A stretch of 64,000 bases of DNA from Treponema phagedenis (GTDB taxonomy: Bacteria; Spirochaetota; Spirochaetia; Treponematales; Treponemataceae). The notes under the pieces are model-generated. The model saw only the letters and a list, made by a program, of their open reading frames with translations, did no database searches and was not told the DNA's origin. Below, piece by piece: positions 33,534 through 42,995 of this stretch. Both the position numbers and the translations under genes were made by a program. Location: NCBI RefSeq assembly GCF_008153345.1, contig NZ_CP042818.1, positions 1,426,001 to 1,490,000 on the forward strand, given 5' to 3'. Position 1 is the stretch's first letter. Every line of letters begins with the position of its first letter.

Positions 33534-36263
33534 ATGCGCGGTAAGGTAATTTTTATTTATCTTTTTTTTCTTTTTGCAATTTTAATCAGCGGTTCCGCTT
33601 TGCTCGGGTATTTACTTGCATCTACGGTGAATATAAAACAAAGCGAACGGTTTACGGATTTTAATCCTGTTTTACCGACACGAATTCTTGATATTCGCGG
33701 GGATCTGATAACCGAATTTTCCTCCGACGAAAAAAGGGAAATAATTAAATTTGAACAGATTTCTCCTTATCTTATTGCCGCCTTACTTACCAGAGAAGAC
33801 AGAACGTTTTATTCGCATAAAGGATATAATCTTAAAGCTATTTTTAGGGCTGCAATAGGTATCTTGACTGATCGCTCTCTCGGCGGCGGCAGTACGCTTA
33901 CCCAACAAATTGCCGGTCTTTTATACTGCGATCGAACCGATCAAAGTATTAAACGAAAAGTAAAAGAACTTTGGTGGGCTTTGCAGATGGAGCGAAGATA
34001 CTCCAAAGATGAGATCATGGAGTTGTATTTAAACAAGGTTTATTTCGGCGGTGGCACTTACGGAGTAAATGCGGCTTCGCGATTTTATTTTGGACATCCC
34101 GTCCAAGAGATAACACCTGCTGAGGCGGCAATTTTGGTAATTTTGCTTTCCAATCCTGCATATTATAATCCTTTTGAATACCCTAATCGCGCTCGAGAGC
34201 GTCAGGCCTATATTTTAAGTGAAATGACAAAGCTCGGATATATTTCGCGCGAAGAACAGGAAGAGTCATATAATGAGTACTGGGCAAATTTTGATTATAC
34301 GAGGACAACATCTTCCGCTTATTTTAATCGGGAAGATAAGGCTCCGTGGTTTTCAGAATATGTTCGTAGGCAACTTGATAACATGATGTACGGTACTATG
34401 AATCTGTATGAAGACGGATATACGGTTTATACAACCTGTGATCTTCGGCATCAGACAGTGGCGGAAAAACAAGTTACCGATTATATCGACATAGCCAATC
34501 AAAGGGTGCGAAGTTCTTCTTCAACAAGTTTTGCACAAGGGCAAACGTATAGTAATATTACCGCACTTCTTTCTTTAACTTTTAACTTACCGCAATTACG
34601 AGTAGGTGCTAAGCAAGTACAAATAAAAAGCACCGCGTACTATCGCAATAAACTTAATCCTCTTGTGGATATGATGGCTTTAATTTGCGGGATGGATTCT
34701 TTAAAGATAGCCTCAAATAAGGGAAGCCTTAAAATGCAGGAAAATCTTGCAAAACGAACGGTTGAAGGTACGCTAATTTCTCTTGAAAATGAAACAGGCT
34801 ATATCACCGCCCTGGTAGGAGGAAGCAAATACAGCGCGTCAAATCAGATGATTCGAGCGATTCAAGGTTATCTGCAGCCCGGTAGTGCATATAAGCCATT
34901 ATTATACTCTGCGGCAATTGATACAAAGCGAATAACCCCCGCAACTCAACTTGAAGACGTACCGCAGGTTTTCGGTACTACGGATATTCCGTATATTCCC
35001 AATAACTATGGAGGCAGGTGGCGAGGTACTGTATTGACATGGCGTGCGTTAGCGCAATCGCTTAATATCCCCGCAATAAAAATACTTGACACAATCGGCT
35101 TTGATGCGGTGATTAACCGCTCTGCCGCACTTTTAGGTATCACGGATAGAGCGGAGATTGAGCGGGTTTTTCCAAAAGTATATCCGCTGGCGCTGGGCGT
35201 TATAGCTATTCGTCCTGTTCAGCTTGCCAGAGCTTTTGCAATTTTCGGAAATCAGGGGCAAGAGGTTACTCCGATTGCGATACGCACGATTGAGGATCGG
35301 TCGGGCAATATTGTTTTAGATCCCGAAAAAGAGCTGCGTATCCAACAACGAAAAAAGGGAAATGCGACTCAGATTATAAGTCCGCAAAATGCGTATATCA
35401 TGACTTCAATGCTAAAAAAAACGCTTACCATCGGAACTTTGACCGCTTCAACTCAAAGCACGCGAAAATTTATGTACAAGGATGCAAATACGGGAAGATA
35501 TTTTACCATGCCGGTTGCGGGAAAAACGGGCACCACGCAGAACTGGACGGATGCCTGGTCGGTCGGTTACTCTCCGTATTATACCGCACTTGTTTGGTTC
35601 GGCTTTGATCGGGGCGGTTTATCGCTTGGATTAAATAATACGGGAGCCGCTTTGGCAGGTCCCCCTTGGGCAAATTTTATGCAGGCAATACATGAGGGAA
35701 AGCCGTATAAAGATTTTATCAGACCGGAAACAGGCATTGTATCCGTATCGGTTTGCTCAAAATCGGGAAAGCTCCCTTCGGAGTATTGTACGGATGCGAT
35801 TGATACGCTTTATTTTTTGTCCGGCACACAACCGACAAGCTATTGTACTTATCATGAGAGCAGCAAACGGTTGGAAGATCTTGCAAAAGAGCGTTTAAGG
35901 AAAAGCAGCTATACAACAGGTACCATACCGACAGATATTAATGAGGGCGGTGTTTTCCTTGATCCGAGAATTTTTGAGGATCCTACGCCGAGTACCAAAA
36001 GAAAGCCTAAAAACTATTTTAATGAATTTGATGAAGAAATAGAAGATGAAGACAGTCTTCCTATATTTGAAGATATGGAAGAGCCTGAAATAGAGAACAC
36101 TCCTTCGGAAATAGAATCCAATATCAATAATATACCTCCTATCGGCGTGGAACAAACTCTTATGAACGATAAAGAAAAAGAACCTCCTGCGGCAGATACA
36201 CAGGATGATAAAAAGAAAAAAAGTACTGAAACTTCTGGTGATAATCAGAATCCCTGGTTGTAA
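33534..36263 (+). CDS. Class A penicillin-binding protein (PBP1A family)
   Basis: A 909-residue bifunctional murein synthase. One N-terminal helix; a GT51 glycosyltransferase domain (TREDRTFYSHKGYN, GGGSTLTQQIAG, ELYLNKVYFGGGTYGV); a transpeptidase with SxxK in QPGSAYKPLL, SxN in SLNIPAIK and KTG in AGKTGTTQNWTDAW. The last 110 residues are acidic and low-complexity. ATG 33534 is preferred over an upstream TTG, which adds only six residues; neither has a strong ribosome site. Confidence 0.95.
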   Translation: MRGKVIFIYLFFLFAILISGSALLGYLLASTVNIKQSERFTDFNPVLPTRILDIRGDLITEFSSDEKREIIKFEQISPYLIAALLTREDRTFYSHKGYNLKAIFRAAIGILTDRSLGGGSTLTQQIAGLLYCDRTDQSIKRKVKELWWALQMERRYSKDEIMELYLNKVYFGGGTYGVNAASRFYFGHPVQEITPAEAAILVILLSNPAYYNPFEYPNRARERQAYILSEMTKLGYISREEQEESYNEYWANFDYTRTTSSAYFNREDKAPWFSEYVRRQLDNMMYGTMNLYEDGYTVYTTCDLRHQTVAEKQVTDYIDIANQRVRSSSSTSFAQGQTYSNITALLSLTFNLPQLRVGAKQVQIKSTAYYRNKLNPLVDMMALICGMDSLKIASNKGSLKMQENLAKRTVEGTLISLENETGYITALVGGSKYSASNQMIRAIQGYLQPGSAYKPLLYSAAIDTKRITPATQLEDVPQVFGTTDIPYIPNNYGGRWRGTVLTWRALAQSLNIPAIKILDTIGFDAVINRSAALLGITDRAEIERVFPKVYPLALGVIAIRPVQLARAFAIFGNQGQEVTPIAIRTIEDRSGNIVLDPEKELRIQQRKKGNATQIISPQNAYIMTSMLKKTLTIGTLTASTQSTRKFMYKDANTGRYFTMPVAGKTGTTQNWTDAWSVGYSPYYTALVWFGFDRGGLSLGLNNTGAALAGPPWANFMQAIHEGKPYKDFIRPETGIVSVSVCSKSGKLPSEYCTDAIDTLYFLSGTQPTSYCTYHESSKRLEDLAKERLRKSSYTTGTIPTDINEGGVFLDPRIFEDPTPSTKRKPKNYFNEFDEEIEDEDSLPIFEDMEEPEIENTPSEIESNINNIPPIGVEQTLMNDKEKEPPAADTQDDKKKKSTETSGDNQNPWL

Positions 36264-36284
36264 AAATCTGCATAATGAAATCTC

Positions 36285-36335
36285 TGCGCACTGTTTTCTG
36301 TAAGTTATTACTAAAACTTCAGAAAACAGTGCGCA
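36285..36335. repeat. 16-bp perfect inverted repeat after PBP1A
   Basis: TGCGCACTGTTTTCTG and CAGAAAACAGTGCGCA with a 19-base loop. It has no T-run on the plus strand, so it is not a classic terminator, though it could still end or protect the transcript. Confidence 0.7.
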
Positions 36336-36389
36336 CGATATCGCCGGCACGCATAAAAAACGCAGTTACTGTGCACAAGAATACTAAAG

Positions 36390-36480
36390 CCCGTAATCAG
36401 CTCGGGCACGAATGCTCGTGGTTCCACGCAGCAGCGATGTTTTAAAGCAAAACTGTTTGCAAAGCTTTAAAACTAACCCG
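36390..36480 (-). repeat. Mosaic repeat fragment (single hairpin cassette)
   Basis: CTCGGGCACGAATGCTCGTGGTTCC palindrome remnant, then GCGATGTTTTAAAGC...GCTTTAAAACT. Nothing further is recognised from 36481 to 36586 in this 0.9-kb gap. Confidence 0.65.
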
Positions 36481-36620
36481 TGTTAGGTATACGAAAGGCG
36501 GAATCACATTTTTTAAAATGCGAACCAGAAGCATTTTTGCTCGCCAAAAATAGTGTAAAAATAGCTGCAGCGTAGGCGGAGTCCATGACTTAGTTTTTTG
36601 TATTTGTAATAAAACTAAGT

Positions 36621-36953
36621 CTAGTATAGCGTTTTGCAATTAACTTCCTGTTATAAAAATCGGAGTATCAACAATAAGGGACTGCGGATTTAAGCATTCC
36701 TATGGTAAATTGCTCACCGTTGCGCCGTGTCGAACTCAGAACCGCCACGGATGGCGGTGGTTCCATGCAGAAGCGATGTTTAAAAGCATCAACACTGGTT
36801 TTGTAAAATTGAAGCTTTTAAACTCGCAGGTTTGGTTTTGCCATGGACGGCAAAACCAAACCGTTGTGTCGAACTCTTTTTTATAAAATTGTTTACGTTT
36901 TGGGTAAGATGTATTAAAAAACGAATCGACTTATTAAAAAAACGCTGTACTCG
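36621..36953 (-). repeat. Complete MITE-like element, copy h (333 bp)
   Basis: Ends CTAGTATAGCGTTTTGCAAT and AAAACGCTGTACTCG. The order from the right end is AACTTCCTGTTAT, AATCGGAG, CATTCCTATGGTAAATTG, CGCCGTGTCGAACTC, a GAACCGCCACGG/GGCGGTGGTTC palindrome, a CGATGTTTAAAAGC...GCTTTTAAACTCG hairpin, a TTTTGCC palindrome, GTTGTGTCGAACTC and CTTATTAAAA. Almost identical to copy o at 57580. The left border overlaps a GACTTAGTTTT/AAAACTAAGTC stem (36587-36621), which may be the target sequence. Confidence 0.88.
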
Positions 36954-37162
36954 TTCCGCCGATGGTTCACAAGTGTTTTTGTCCGGCAAAGTGTCGGGGA
37001 AAACCGGCTTTGGGAGACTTCAAACCGCAACACCTAAGTTAATATAATTTTTATTCTTTATGCGGTTGAATGGTTAATATTTAATAAAAATTATCAAACA
37101 TAATAAAACAGATAAATATATACTTCTTGCTTTTTTTCCAATAAAGATATATTATCAAAAAT

Positions 37163-38065
37163 ATGAGGGTTGCTATTTTTTTTGATAAGCCAAAAGAAGA
37201 GACCGCTTCGGCAATTAAAAAAATTATTTCCGATAAAAACTGTGATGTAGTTGAATATTGTGTAGAAGATGTGTGGGATGAAAATAAATGCAAAAATCCC
37301 ATTAGTCTTTTGCATGAAGTTACTCATATTCTTTTTATTTATTCGATTGATCCGGTAACAGATGCGGCTTTTATTTTCTTTTCAGGATTTGCCTCGGGGA
37401 AGGGAATTCAGATCTTTCTTTTACAATCGGGAGGCACTGTTTCCATACCGAAAAATTGTAGTCATCTTGTAGCAATTTTGACTGTTAATACATTTGAGCA
37501 ATATTTTATAGCCGAGCAAAAACGTTTTACCGAACTTGAAAAAAAGCAAAGAGCGCGTTTTGCCCTTTTGGAGAAAGGCTATCCCTGTTTTGATGCTAAT
37601 TTTATTGCTGCAGTGATAGACGGGGATGCGGAAATTATCTCTCTTTTTTTGGAAGCGGGATTTAATGCTTCATTGCGGGATGCATGCGGTACTCCCGTAC
37701 TTTCGCTTGCGGTAAGGAATTCCCAACAGGATGCCGTAGCGCTTTTGATTACTCAAGGCGCAAATGTGGATCTTACCGCAGATGACAGACAGTATTCAGC
37801 TTTGATGGATGCTGCTCAACTCGGTAATACCGCTATTGCGAAAATTCTTCTGGAGGCCGGAGCAAATCCCGATGTTAAAAGTAAGGACGGGCAAACAGCC
37901 CTCGTGCTTGCGGTGGGAAAAGGGGATCTTCCAATGATAAAAATTCTTGCGAAATATAAAGCGAACCCTTCAATTTCCGATAACCTCGGTTTATCAGCAC
38001 TCGGTTATGCAAAGCTTTTTCAAAATAAAGAAATAATCAGCTTGCTTGAAAGCATACAACAATAA
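37163..38065 (+). CDS. Ankyrin-repeat protein with unassigned N-terminal domain
   Basis: A 300-residue protein. About residues 150-300 form four to five ankyrin repeats (DACGTPVLSLAVRNSQQDAVALLITQGAN; KDGQTALVLAVGKGDLPMIKILAKYKAN). Residues 1-130 form a separate alpha/beta domain (MRVAIFFDKP, THILFIYS, FFSGFASGKGIQIFLL) whose order of strands recalls TIR or nucleotide-deoxyribosyltransferase-like folds, but no catalytic residue set is clear. No signal peptide, so it is probably cytoplasmic. The gene is flanked by repeats on both sides. Confidence 0.8.
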   Translation: MRVAIFFDKPKEETASAIKKIISDKNCDVVEYCVEDVWDENKCKNPISLLHEVTHILFIYSIDPVTDAAFIFFSGFASGKGIQIFLLQSGGTVSIPKNCSHLVAILTVNTFEQYFIAEQKRFTELEKKQRARFALLEKGYPCFDANFIAAVIDGDAEIISLFLEAGFNASLRDACGTPVLSLAVRNSQQDAVALLITQGANVDLTADDRQYSALMDAAQLGNTAIAKILLEAGANPDVKSKDGQTALVLAVGKGDLPMIKILAKYKANPSISDNLGLSALGYAKLFQNKEIISLLESIQQ

Positions 38066-38179
38066 TTTTTATTGTACGTATGTCTTTTCTGTTCACTCAG
38101 GGGCTTACGCATGAACAAGGGGTTGCCGCCTCTTAAGCCCCGCTTTTGAGTGCTGATTCCAAACGATATTTTGTCTGGT

Positions 38180-38655
38180 ACTCCAGCGTAACCAGGCAAA
38201 ACTCATAGGCGAAGTGAAGGGAAAATGGCAAAACTTCGCCCGTGCTCAATTCCAAACGATGTTTTAAAGCATCAACACAAAACTGGAAAATTGAAGCTTT
38301 AAAACTCGTAGGCGAAGTGAAGGGAAAATGGCAAAACTTCGCCCGTGCTCAATTCCAAACGATGTTTTAAAGCATCAACACAAAACTGGAAAATTGAAGC
38401 TTTAAAACTCATAGGCGAAGTGAAGGGAAAATGGCAAAACTTCGCCCGTGCTCAATTCCAAACGATGTTTTAAAGCATCAACACAAAACTGGAAAATTGA
38501 AGCTTTAAAACTCGTAGGCGAAGTGAAGAGAAAATGGCAAAACTTTGCCCGTGCTCAATTCCAAACGATGTTTTAAAGCATCAACACAAAACTGGAAAAT
38601 TGAAGCTTTAAAACTCGTAGGCGAAGTGAAGAGAAAATGGCAAAACTTCGCCCGT
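38180..38655 (-). repeat. 103-bp tandem repeat array of hairpin cassettes
   Basis: AAACTTCGCC recurs at 38231, 38334, 38437, 38540 (as AAACTTTGCC) and 38643, a strict 103-base period. Each unit has GGCGAAGT/ACTTCGCC and GATGTTTTAAAGC/GCTTTAAAACTC hairpins. Units differ at only a few bases, so the expansion is recent. A degenerate TTTTGTCTGG/CCAGGCAAAAC cassette precedes it at 38180. The flanks of the 38066-38787 gap hold nothing recognised. Confidence 0.93.
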
Positions 38656-38787
38656 GCTACGCATCGCAAAGTTCAAGGTCTTGTAGAATTTATTCGCCAT
38701 GGTTCGCATTAAAGGGTTTTGTCCCCTTTACCTCCTGTACTCTTTGTATCTCCCTCTTTAAGATTTTTTCTGAATGGTGTATAGTAG

Positions 38788-39420
38788 ATGATAGAAATGA
38801 AAAACAACCATAGTGAAGATGCAGCTTTTATTGCTGCGCTTGAATACATTTTAAATAAGGCAAGCATCAAGGAGATTGATGCGTTTGAGGAGGCTGTTCA
38901 GCGAAGAAAACGGAGTTTTGAGAGCTTTCCTGGGCTCCGTTCGTTGAATCCTGAGGAAATGGCAAAAAAAATGTCAAGCTCAATTCAAAAATCTATTGAT
39001 GCCAGCATGCTCGGAGTGCGTAATACGGTAAGGAATTTTGCCGCCGATATGCTTGCAAAAGAAGCACCCGAACTGTCTCAGGAGCAGTTGGAAAATTTGC
39101 TTGATTCATGGATTCCTGAAGCTCCTTCATATACTGCGGAAGGCGGAACTGTTCGCCACTCTATCGCAAAAGCGGGAAAAGTAAACGGTATTCCTGCTGA
39201 TGCACTTTACGGCATGATTTTGCAGTTTGTTTCCTATAGTATCGGTGAAATGTCAAAAGAAGAACTGAAAGAATTGCAGGAAAGTATGGGAGATTGGACA
39301 GGAGTTTATTGGAAGAGGTTTCCTGCGGATATTCAACGAGAAATAAAATCTTTTTTGCAGGGTGAAATTAATTCCGGTCAATTCCGCAAATCGATACAGG
39401 CTTTGCTCGGTTTAGCATGA
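38788..39420 (+). CDS. Conserved hypothetical protein
   Basis: A 210-residue soluble, mostly helical, acidic protein without signal peptide or known motif. The start is uncertain: ATG 38788 and ATG 38797 both lack a clear ribosome site. The next small gene begins 31 bases after its stop. I do not recognise the family. Confidence 0.65.
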   Translation: MIEMKNNHSEDAAFIAALEYILNKASIKEIDAFEEAVQRRKRSFESFPGLRSLNPEEMAKKMSSSIQKSIDASMLGVRNTVRNFAADMLAKEAPELSQEQLENLLDSWIPEAPSYTAEGGTVRHSIAKAGKVNGIPADALYGMILQFVSYSIGEMSKEELKELQESMGDWTGVYWKRFPADIQREIKSFLQGEINSGQFRKSIQALLGLA

Positions 39421-39451
39421 TTTTATAAAACGGGAGTAATGGAATACAATT

Positions 39452-39658
39452 ATGGAAAACAAAAAAAATATACATAAAACGCCTCTTTTTACGGAAAGTC
39501 GGGGAGCTGAGCAAAGCGCGGAAAATGATGTCAATACAGTGTTTTGCACATTAGAGAAAGTGCAAAAAGAGTTTACAAATAAACAAATTGATATTCTTGA
39601 CGCAAAACTTAAACAAATTGAAGATGAATTAACTGCTTTTATAGATTCCTGCCGATAA
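39452..39658 (+). CDS. Small helical protein, hypothetical
   Basis: A 68-residue protein whose second half (residues 28-65) is a predicted amphipathic helix or short coiled coil (LEKVQKEFTNKQIDILDAKLKQIEDELTAF is the region). It sits between two same-strand genes and may be cotranscribed. No function assigned. Confidence 0.6.
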   Translation: MENKKNIHKTPLFTESRGAEQSAENDVNTVFCTLEKVQKEFTNKQIDILDAKLKQIEDELTAFIDSCR

Positions 39659-39709
39659 TCTTTTTAAGGTACAAATTACGGTATAAAAATCGACAGTGAC
39701 GGAGGCTCC

Positions 39710-42016
39710 ATGAAACATGCCATGCGATATTTTTCTTTACTGACAGTATTTTTTTCTTGTTGTTTTTTTGTTTCCGCACTGACATCATTTGAAGCTGTTG
39801 ATATAAACAGCGAAAACAATCTTTTGTTTTCAGTTAAAACTGATGTTTTGGGGCAGTACTCATACTCAACCTTGGTACAAAAAAATATTGAGAGCGGAAA
39901 AACCGAGCTGCTTACTTTTTTTCCCGAAAGAGTTGATTCGCTTGCAGACGGAGCCATAATTCAAATACGGAATCGATACGGCATTGTACGGATACGTACT
40001 GCCGACGGAACAATTATTCCATTTGAATCGTTTTTATCTATGCACGGGCAGGCTTTGATTAAACAAGGAATGCTTGACAGCTGTCAAACTTCGCCCGACG
40101 GGCGATGGATTTCTTTTATTGAGCCGATTTCTCCCGCATACGGCAGGCTTGTGCTGTATGATGTGCAGAAGGGCGCCCGATATATTCTTGCAGAAAAAAT
40201 AAAACGGGCGGTGCAAGCGCTTTCATGGGCGCCGGACTCTTCGGCTTTTATTTTAGAAAAAGATTTAAATTTATATTTTTTGCGCCCTCAATGGTTTGAG
40301 ACAACCAGCAGTATCGAAACTATTCAGAGAAAAATAGGATCCGGAACTATTGAAACTATTCAATGGATTTCCTCTGCAAATCTTTTAGCTGTGCAAGGAA
40401 ATGCGGTATATAAAATCGGCGTTTCGGAAATATTTGCCCGCTCTTTTTATACGCCGATTGTTCAAATAGGTACGTTAGTCGGAAGTTTGCCCTTTGCCTT
40501 TGATCCTTCCCGCGATGTGCTATCTCTTTCGCCCGATGCGGCGACCGCGGTATTTGTAAAAGATAAACGGCATGTATATCACTGCTCGTTATACGGAGAT
40601 GATTATCTTGTCTCTGAATCCTTTCAATCGGTGCCGTATCTGCTGCTTTCGGGAAATAATGCGGATATTAAAATATACTGGCTAAAAGGCAGAAATCCGA
40701 TTATATATTCCGCCGCAATCAGGGAGGGGAATCTTTCGATTGAGGTGCGGAAACTTGTGTATAAAAACGGAAGCGGATTTTTCAAAACCATTGCAATTCC
40801 CAACAATGCTCAGCTGCTTGCAGTTTCTCCCGCAGGAGAAAAACTTGCCTTTGCCCATACCAACGGTTTTTTCATTTATGATGTGCAGACTGAGCGGATT
40901 ATTTTGCAGAGAGACGGAGAAAGGGCGGTATCTGCAGCATGGCAAAATGAGGACAGGGTATGTATTGGTGGTATGCAAAGTCTTCAATCTTTTTCGGTAA
41001 GCGGCGGCGATTCTTTATTTTTACTGTATTCGCAAGTTTCCGCTTTTAGCTGGAGCAGGTCAGAAAAATCCGTTCTTGCCGAGGTGCGGACGGCAGCGCA
41101 TGAAAAACCGCAGATAATCCGCTATCTTGATAATTTAAAATGGGAGCGGGAGTTGTATGAAGCACTTGCCGCACATAAAACCTTTAATGCGGCATATCGG
41201 GTGTATATTGATTATCAGGGAGGCTTTTTTTCAAACATGATTTATCTGCGGTCTTTGTATTCGAATACTACCGCTGCCTTGTATGCAGGTTTACCCGCAT
41301 ACATAAAAAGACGCCCTTCCAAACCTGTTTCCGCACCGAAAAATACTCCGGGCTTTTTTACTCACGGAATGAGAAACGGCGGCAAGGAAGTTGCCTTGGT
41401 TTTTGACCTTGTTGATAATATTGAAGGATTGCCCGAAATTCTTTATGTATTAAAAACGCATAGTATTACCGGCACTTTTTTTATTAACGGAGAGGCAATA
41501 CGGCGCCATCCTGTTGCGGTAAAAGAAATTGCACTTTGCGGGCATCAATGCGGCTCTCTTTTTTTTACTTCGTGGAATATTGCAACCCCGGAATACCGCA
41601 TAGATGAAGCTTTTATCAGTCAGGGGCTTGCGCGCAATGAAGATGATTTTTATGCTGCAACGGGCAAGGAGCTTTCCCTTGTCTGGCACACTCCTTTTTA
41701 TGTGAGCTCCCCCATGGTTCTTAAAGCGGGAAGAAAATCCGGCTACACCTTTATTTCTCCCGATGTAAGCGTTCCCGACTGGATAAACAGTCAAAGCAGC
41801 GTTGCCGTGCCGAAATTATACCGCCCCGCAGCCGACCTCGTTGAACTTTGCATAAGTCAAACTCAGCCCGGCTCAATTATTCCCATACGTATCGGCAGAC
41901 AAGATTCAGGCGATCGCTGCGATTATTTGTATGAACATGTGGAGTTGCTTATCAATGCGCTTTCAGAAGAGGGCTACACAATCGTACCGCTCCAAAAACT
42001 TATGCAGACAAGATGA
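39710..42016 (+). CDS. Exported beta-propeller protein with degenerate polysaccharide-deacetylase domain
   Basis: A 768-residue protein with a signal peptide (FSLLTVFFSCCFFVSALT). The N-terminal 450 residues look like TolB/WD40-type blades (ISFIEPISPAYGRLVLYDVQ; LSLSPDAATAVF). Residues from about 555 to 765 resemble the NodB deacetylase fold (GTFFINGEAIRRHPVAVKEIALCGHQ), but the metal and catalytic residues are altered: VFDLVD for TFDDG, GHQCGSLFF lacking the HxxxH pair, WHTPFY for RPPY. Probably a non-catalytic glycan-binding derivative. Confidence 0.75.
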   Translation: MKHAMRYFSLLTVFFSCCFFVSALTSFEAVDINSENNLLFSVKTDVLGQYSYSTLVQKNIESGKTELLTFFPERVDSLADGAIIQIRNRYGIVRIRTADGTIIPFESFLSMHGQALIKQGMLDSCQTSPDGRWISFIEPISPAYGRLVLYDVQKGARYILAEKIKRAVQALSWAPDSSAFILEKDLNLYFLRPQWFETTSSIETIQRKIGSGTIETIQWISSANLLAVQGNAVYKIGVSEIFARSFYTPIVQIGTLVGSLPFAFDPSRDVLSLSPDAATAVFVKDKRHVYHCSLYGDDYLVSESFQSVPYLLLSGNNADIKIYWLKGRNPIIYSAAIREGNLSIEVRKLVYKNGSGFFKTIAIPNNAQLLAVSPAGEKLAFAHTNGFFIYDVQTERIILQRDGERAVSAAWQNEDRVCIGGMQSLQSFSVSGGDSLFLLYSQVSAFSWSRSEKSVLAEVRTAAHEKPQIIRYLDNLKWERELYEALAAHKTFNAAYRVYIDYQGGFFSNMIYLRSLYSNTTAALYAGLPAYIKRRPSKPVSAPKNTPGFFTHGMRNGGKEVALVFDLVDNIEGLPEILYVLKTHSITGTFFINGEAIRRHPVAVKEIALCGHQCGSLFFTSWNIATPEYRIDEAFISQGLARNEDDFYAATGKELSLVWHTPFYVSSPMVLKAGRKSGYTFISPDVSVPDWINSQSSVAVPKLYRPAADLVELCISQTQPGSIIPIRIGRQDSGDRCDYLYEHVELLINALSEEGYTIVPLQKLMQTR

Positions 42017-42070
42017 CATCTTTTTCACGCTCTTTTACTTTTACTCGTTACCGTACTGCTATATTTTTTG

Positions 42071-42427
42071 CAGCATAACGTTTTTTTGATACCGCAATTA
42101 GTTTTTAATACCTCTTATACAAATCATACAAAATTTTATAAAAAAGAGTCCAAGTTTAGTTTTTGCCGTCCGTGGCAAAAACTAACCTGCGAGTTTGAAA
42201 ACTCCCTGTTATAAAAAAGAGTCCGACACGGCGCAAGGGCGAACCCTTGGAATTGCTACCTTTGGTTCGCCTACGAGTTTTGCCTGTTTGCAATAAGGTG
42301 TCAGGCAAAACATCGTTTGGAATTTTGCAACGGTGGGTAGTTTACCATAGTGATGCTTGAATACTCAAGGTAATATTGGTAATACGCCAATTAGGATAAT
42401 CGCACGTAAAATTGAGGAACGTTATAC
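42071..42427 (+). repeat. MITE-like element, copy j
   Basis: The left end CAGCATAACGTTTTTTTGATAC and right end GAGGAACGTTATAC are both degenerate. Inside: TTTTATAAAAAAGAG, a TTTTTGCC/GGCAAAAA palindrome, TATAAAAAAGAGTCCGACACG, a GGCGAACCCTTGGAATT...TTGGTTCGCC hairpin, a CGAGTTTTGCCTG...CAGGCAAAACATCG hairpin and TTTACCATAGTGATGC. It covers most of the 42017-42536 gap. Confidence 0.75.
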
Positions 42428-42536
42428 AAAGTCTAAGATTTTAAATATATTGTTCTAAAGTTTTTTTGCCGCTTCCCGATAGTATAAGCAGAACGAATTT
42501 TTCGTTATAACGCTTATTTTGACGAGGAGGTTAAAA

Positions 42537-42926
42537 ATGATTACATCAAGTGCACCCTTAGACAGCATTCCGTATGCCGCAATGCCTCAAATTTCTTCGG
42601 GAGAAAAGACATACCTCCCCGTAGCAAATAATCAACTGGTATACGCACATTTTGAACACGTTGCCGGCGTTCCCGCCGAAAGTAATCAAAAAGGCGTTTC
42701 AGTTAGCGAATTGCAGATCCTTAATTCTTTGATTAGACGCTTGGTAAGTCTTCAGGAAGAAAAAGATTTTTTACCTTTAAAAAAAGAAGATTTAAGTACT
42801 GCACAAATGGATAAAATGTTGGAATTCTTCCACACTCAAATTACTCAAATTGAAGCAAAAAATAAAAATATCCCGTACGCTCACCACAGTTCAATTGAAT
42901 CCGCGCTATTCAGTATTAATATATAA
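42537..42926 (+). CDS. Conserved hypothetical protein
   Basis: The start at 42537 is set by GAGGAGG 7 bases upstream. A 129-residue soluble protein with a disordered N-terminal third and two predicted helices (SELQILNSLIRRLVSLQEE; AQMDKMLEFFHTQITQIEAK). No motif recognised. It stands alone, convergent with the DHH gene. Confidence 0.65.
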   Translation: MITSSAPLDSIPYAAMPQISSGEKTYLPVANNQLVYAHFEHVAGVPAESNQKGVSVSELQILNSLIRRLVSLQEEKDFLPLKKEDLSTAQMDKMLEFFHTQITQIEAKNKNIPYAHHSSIESALFSINI

Positions 42927-42995
42927 AAGGCAGCATTTTAAAAACTCGGTTCAGATGTAAGCAGCAATTTTCTATAAATAAAATAAGATCTTATT

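Noticed and set aside
38208-38655. CRISPR array
   Set aside because: The entire 103-base period is repeated with no unique spacers, and no cas gene is in the window.
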